A stretch of 64,000 nucleotides of DNA from Gemmata palustris (GTDB lineage Bacteria > Planctomycetota > Planctomycetia > Gemmatales > Gemmataceae), in assembly GCF_017939745.1 (NCBI RefSeq), contig NZ_JAGKQQ010000001.1, positions 8,075,299-8,139,298 on the forward strand, read 5' to 3'. A program made the translations under genes and the position numbers. The notes under the pieces are model-generated. The model saw only the letters and a list, made by a program, of their open reading frames with translations. It had not been told where the DNA came from and made no database searches. Positions within the stretch are counted from its first letter, which is position 1, and every line of letters begins with the position of its first letter. This document shows, one piece after another, positions 62,704-64,000 of this stretch.

Positions 62704-63618
62704 ATGAGTCCATCGACTCGCCGCGGCCGTGCGTTCACGCTGATCGAATTACTCGTCGTGATCGCCATCATCGCCATTCTCATCGGCCTGCTCCTGCCCG
62801 CGGTCCAGAAGGTGCGCGAGGCCGCGGCCCGCATGAAGTGCAGTAACAACCTGAAGCAGTGGGGCCTGTCGATGCACGGGTACCACGACGCGGTGGGCCA
62901 GTTCCCGATGGGCGCGCGCAACAACCCGCGCCAGTCCTGGGTCATGTACCTGTGGCCCTACGTCGAGCAGACCGCTCTCTCGAGCAAGATCAACTACCCG
63001 ACGCAGCAGTTCTACGAGCCCCCGGCGACCATCGGGAACACGATGAACGGGTTGTGCGGGGCGCGGGTCTCGATCTACTACTGCCCGAGCGACAACGGCT
63101 CGGACCTGAACTCGGCGGGGGCGTACTACCAGCGCGCCCGGGGCAACTACGTGGTGAACTGGGGCAACGCGTATTACGACACCGCTCCCCCGGCCGGGCT
63201 CGCGCCGTTCTACCACTCGGGCGGGAACCGGAGCACCCCGGGTAAAGTGGTGATGACCTCGATCACCGACGGCACCTCGAACACGCTCATGATGTCCGAA
63301 ACGCTCATGGCCAAGAGCCCCGACGACAACGACTGGCGCGGGGACATTCACAACGACGACGGGGTGTTCAAGTTCATGACCCTGACGACCCCGAACTCGT
63401 CCGTCCCGGACGTGGTGAACTGGGCCGTGGGGACCGACCCGTACATGCCGTACTCGACGGCCGGTTCTCAGTTCAGCGCGGCCCGGAGCCGGCACACGGG
63501 CGGGGTCAACGCGGCCCTGTGCGACGGGAGCATCCGGTTCTTCACCAACAGCGTCAACGCGACCGCGTGGTCGTACATGGGCACCATGAACGGCGGCGAA
63601 GTCGTTTCCAACCAGTAA
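62704..63618 (+). CDS. DUF1559 pseudopilin-like protein (copy 4)
   Basis: 304 residues from the ATG at 62704; an in-frame upstream extension has no pilin features. The leader [10 protein letters not shown] is followed by [15 protein letters not shown], so cleavage would come after Ala10. The body has [39 protein letters not shown] and the signature [20 protein letters not shown]. It is closest to copy 3, which suggests a local duplication of the pair. The lipoprotein gene follows 13 bp after the stop. Confidence 0.94.
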   Translation: MSPSTRRGRAFTLIELLVVIAIIAILIGLLLPAVQKVREAAARMKCSNNLKQWGLSMHGYHDAVGQFPMGARNNPRQSWVMYLWPYVEQTALSSKINYPTQQFYEPPATIGNTMNGLCGARVSIYYCPSDNGSDLNSAGAYYQRARGNYVVNWGNAYYDTAPPAGLAPFYHSGGNRSTPGKVVMTSITDGTSNTLMMSETLMAKSPDDNDWRGDIHNDDGVFKFMTLTTPNSSVPDVVNWAVGTDPYMPYSTAGSQFSAARSRHTGGVNAALCDGSIRFFTNSVNATAWSYMGTMNGGEVVSNQ

Positions 63619-63631
63619 CCGGAGGCGACCC

Positions 63632-64000
63632 ATGCGCGGATTGCGTTGGGCCGGTGGGGTCGCGGTGCTCGCGGGCGCGGCCGCACTGGTCGGGTGCTCC
63701 AACGAGCCGGACCTGGTCGAGGTGACCGGGACCGTGAGCTTCGAGGGCGCGCCGATCGAGGACGGGGCGATCCGGTTCTACCCGGCCGACGGGAAGAACC
63801 CGGCCGGGGGAACTATCAAGGACGGGAAGTACACGGCCACCAAGGTTCCGGTCGGGGTGTCCAAGGTGGTGATCTCGGGGGCCAAGGTGGTGAGCAAGAA
63901 GAAGATCTACAACACCCCCAACAGCCCGGAGATGCCGGTCACCGCGGAACTGCTCCCGGACAAGTACAGTAAGACCGAGAAGACCGGGCTCACCTACGAG
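63632..64000 (+). CDS. lipoprotein partner of DUF1559 copy 4, 3' end outside window
   Basis: 123 codons are visible from the ATG at 63632 (ribosome-binding site CCGGAGG), and the frame is open at the window end. The signal MRGLRWAGGVAVLAGAAALV ends in lipobox ALVGC. The mature part (EVTGTVSFEGAPIEDGAIRF, then GGTIKDGKYTATKVPVGVSK, and KKKIYNTPNSPEMPVTAELL) aligns along its length with the partner of copy 3, so the two DUF1559/lipoprotein units are duplicates. The cut costs perhaps 20-30 residues. Confidence 0.9.
   Translation, partial: MRGLRWAGGVAVLAGAAALVGCSNEPDLVEVTGTVSFEGAPIEDGAIRFYPADGKNPAGGTIKDGKYTATKVPVGVSKVVISGAKVVSKKKIYNTPNSPEMPVTAELLPDKYSKTEKTGLTYE

Noticed and set aside
1-64000. 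Search for rRNA, tRNA, CRISPR arrays, phage genes and classical defence systems
   Set aside because: By eye no cloverleaf, no regularly spaced direct repeats and no recognisable restriction, Cas, toxin-antitoxin or phage structural gene were found. Short or divergent ones could have been missed without a covariance search.

Overview
The window is high-GC bacterial chromosome that looks like a Gemmata-type planctomycete (family Gemmataceae). The basis is the set of families present: four DUF1559 pseudopilin-like proteins, a DUF1800/DUF1501 pair, a TIGR02996 protein, a glycine-rich 'mu-protocadherin'-type surface protein, and an ECF sigma factor with a long membrane and periplasmic tail. No rRNA, tRNA or CRISPR array was seen. 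The genus is inference from family content, not from a marker gene.

Layout. 1-4.3 kb: a truncated MFS transporter, then proC, guaA and two small genes. 4.3-11 kb (minus): a secreted prenyltransferase-fold protein, a membrane protein ending in a Cys-rich module, and a 1551-residue hybrid histidine kinase with about nine PAS domains. 11.3-14.4 kb: divergent OprP-like and OprB-like porins. 14.4-18.2 kb (minus): a Cache-HAMP-SpoIIE phosphatase, a DUF1559 protein and its lipoprotein partner. 18.5-26.6 kb: secreted proteins, two DUF1254/DUF1214 proteins and a decay zone with gene remnants. 26.7-31.1 kb: a gluconolactonase-like protein, a sulfite-oxidase-fold enzyme and a POT transporter with an unusual insertion.

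31.1-34.6 kb: miaA-ybeY-rhodanese (minus), then a second DUF1559/lipoprotein pair behind a good promoter. 34.6-39.5 kb: DUF4198, DUF1800, DUF1501 and a COG0523 metallochaperone GTPase. 39.7-41.8 kb: a HemX/CcsA-type membrane protein overlapping hemA. 41.9-49.6 kb: TIGR02996 protein, unknown gene, lipoate ligase, SPFH protein, hydrolase, Arc-like protein, FAD monooxygenase and a microbial-type PARG. 49.7-52.6 kb (minus): trpE with two downstream genes. 52.7-58.7 kb (minus): the sigma factor-secretin-N fusion and a 1264-residue lipoprotein. 59-64 kb: an aldehyde dehydrogenase and two more DUF1559/lipoprotein pairs, the last cut by the window end.

Most metabolic genes are housekeeping (proline, GMP, heme, tryptophan, tRNA modification, lipoylation). 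The rest serves the cell envelope and signalling. Intergenic gaps are rich in inverted-repeat elements of several families. I did not find a clear defence island or biosynthetic cluster. The most interesting items are the sigma factor fused to a membrane anchor and secretin-N-like domains, the POT transporter with an extra domain between TM9 and TM10, the Cys-rich module beside the PAS kinase, the AT-rich segment inside the giant lipoprotein gene, and the SPFH/Arc-like neighbourhood.
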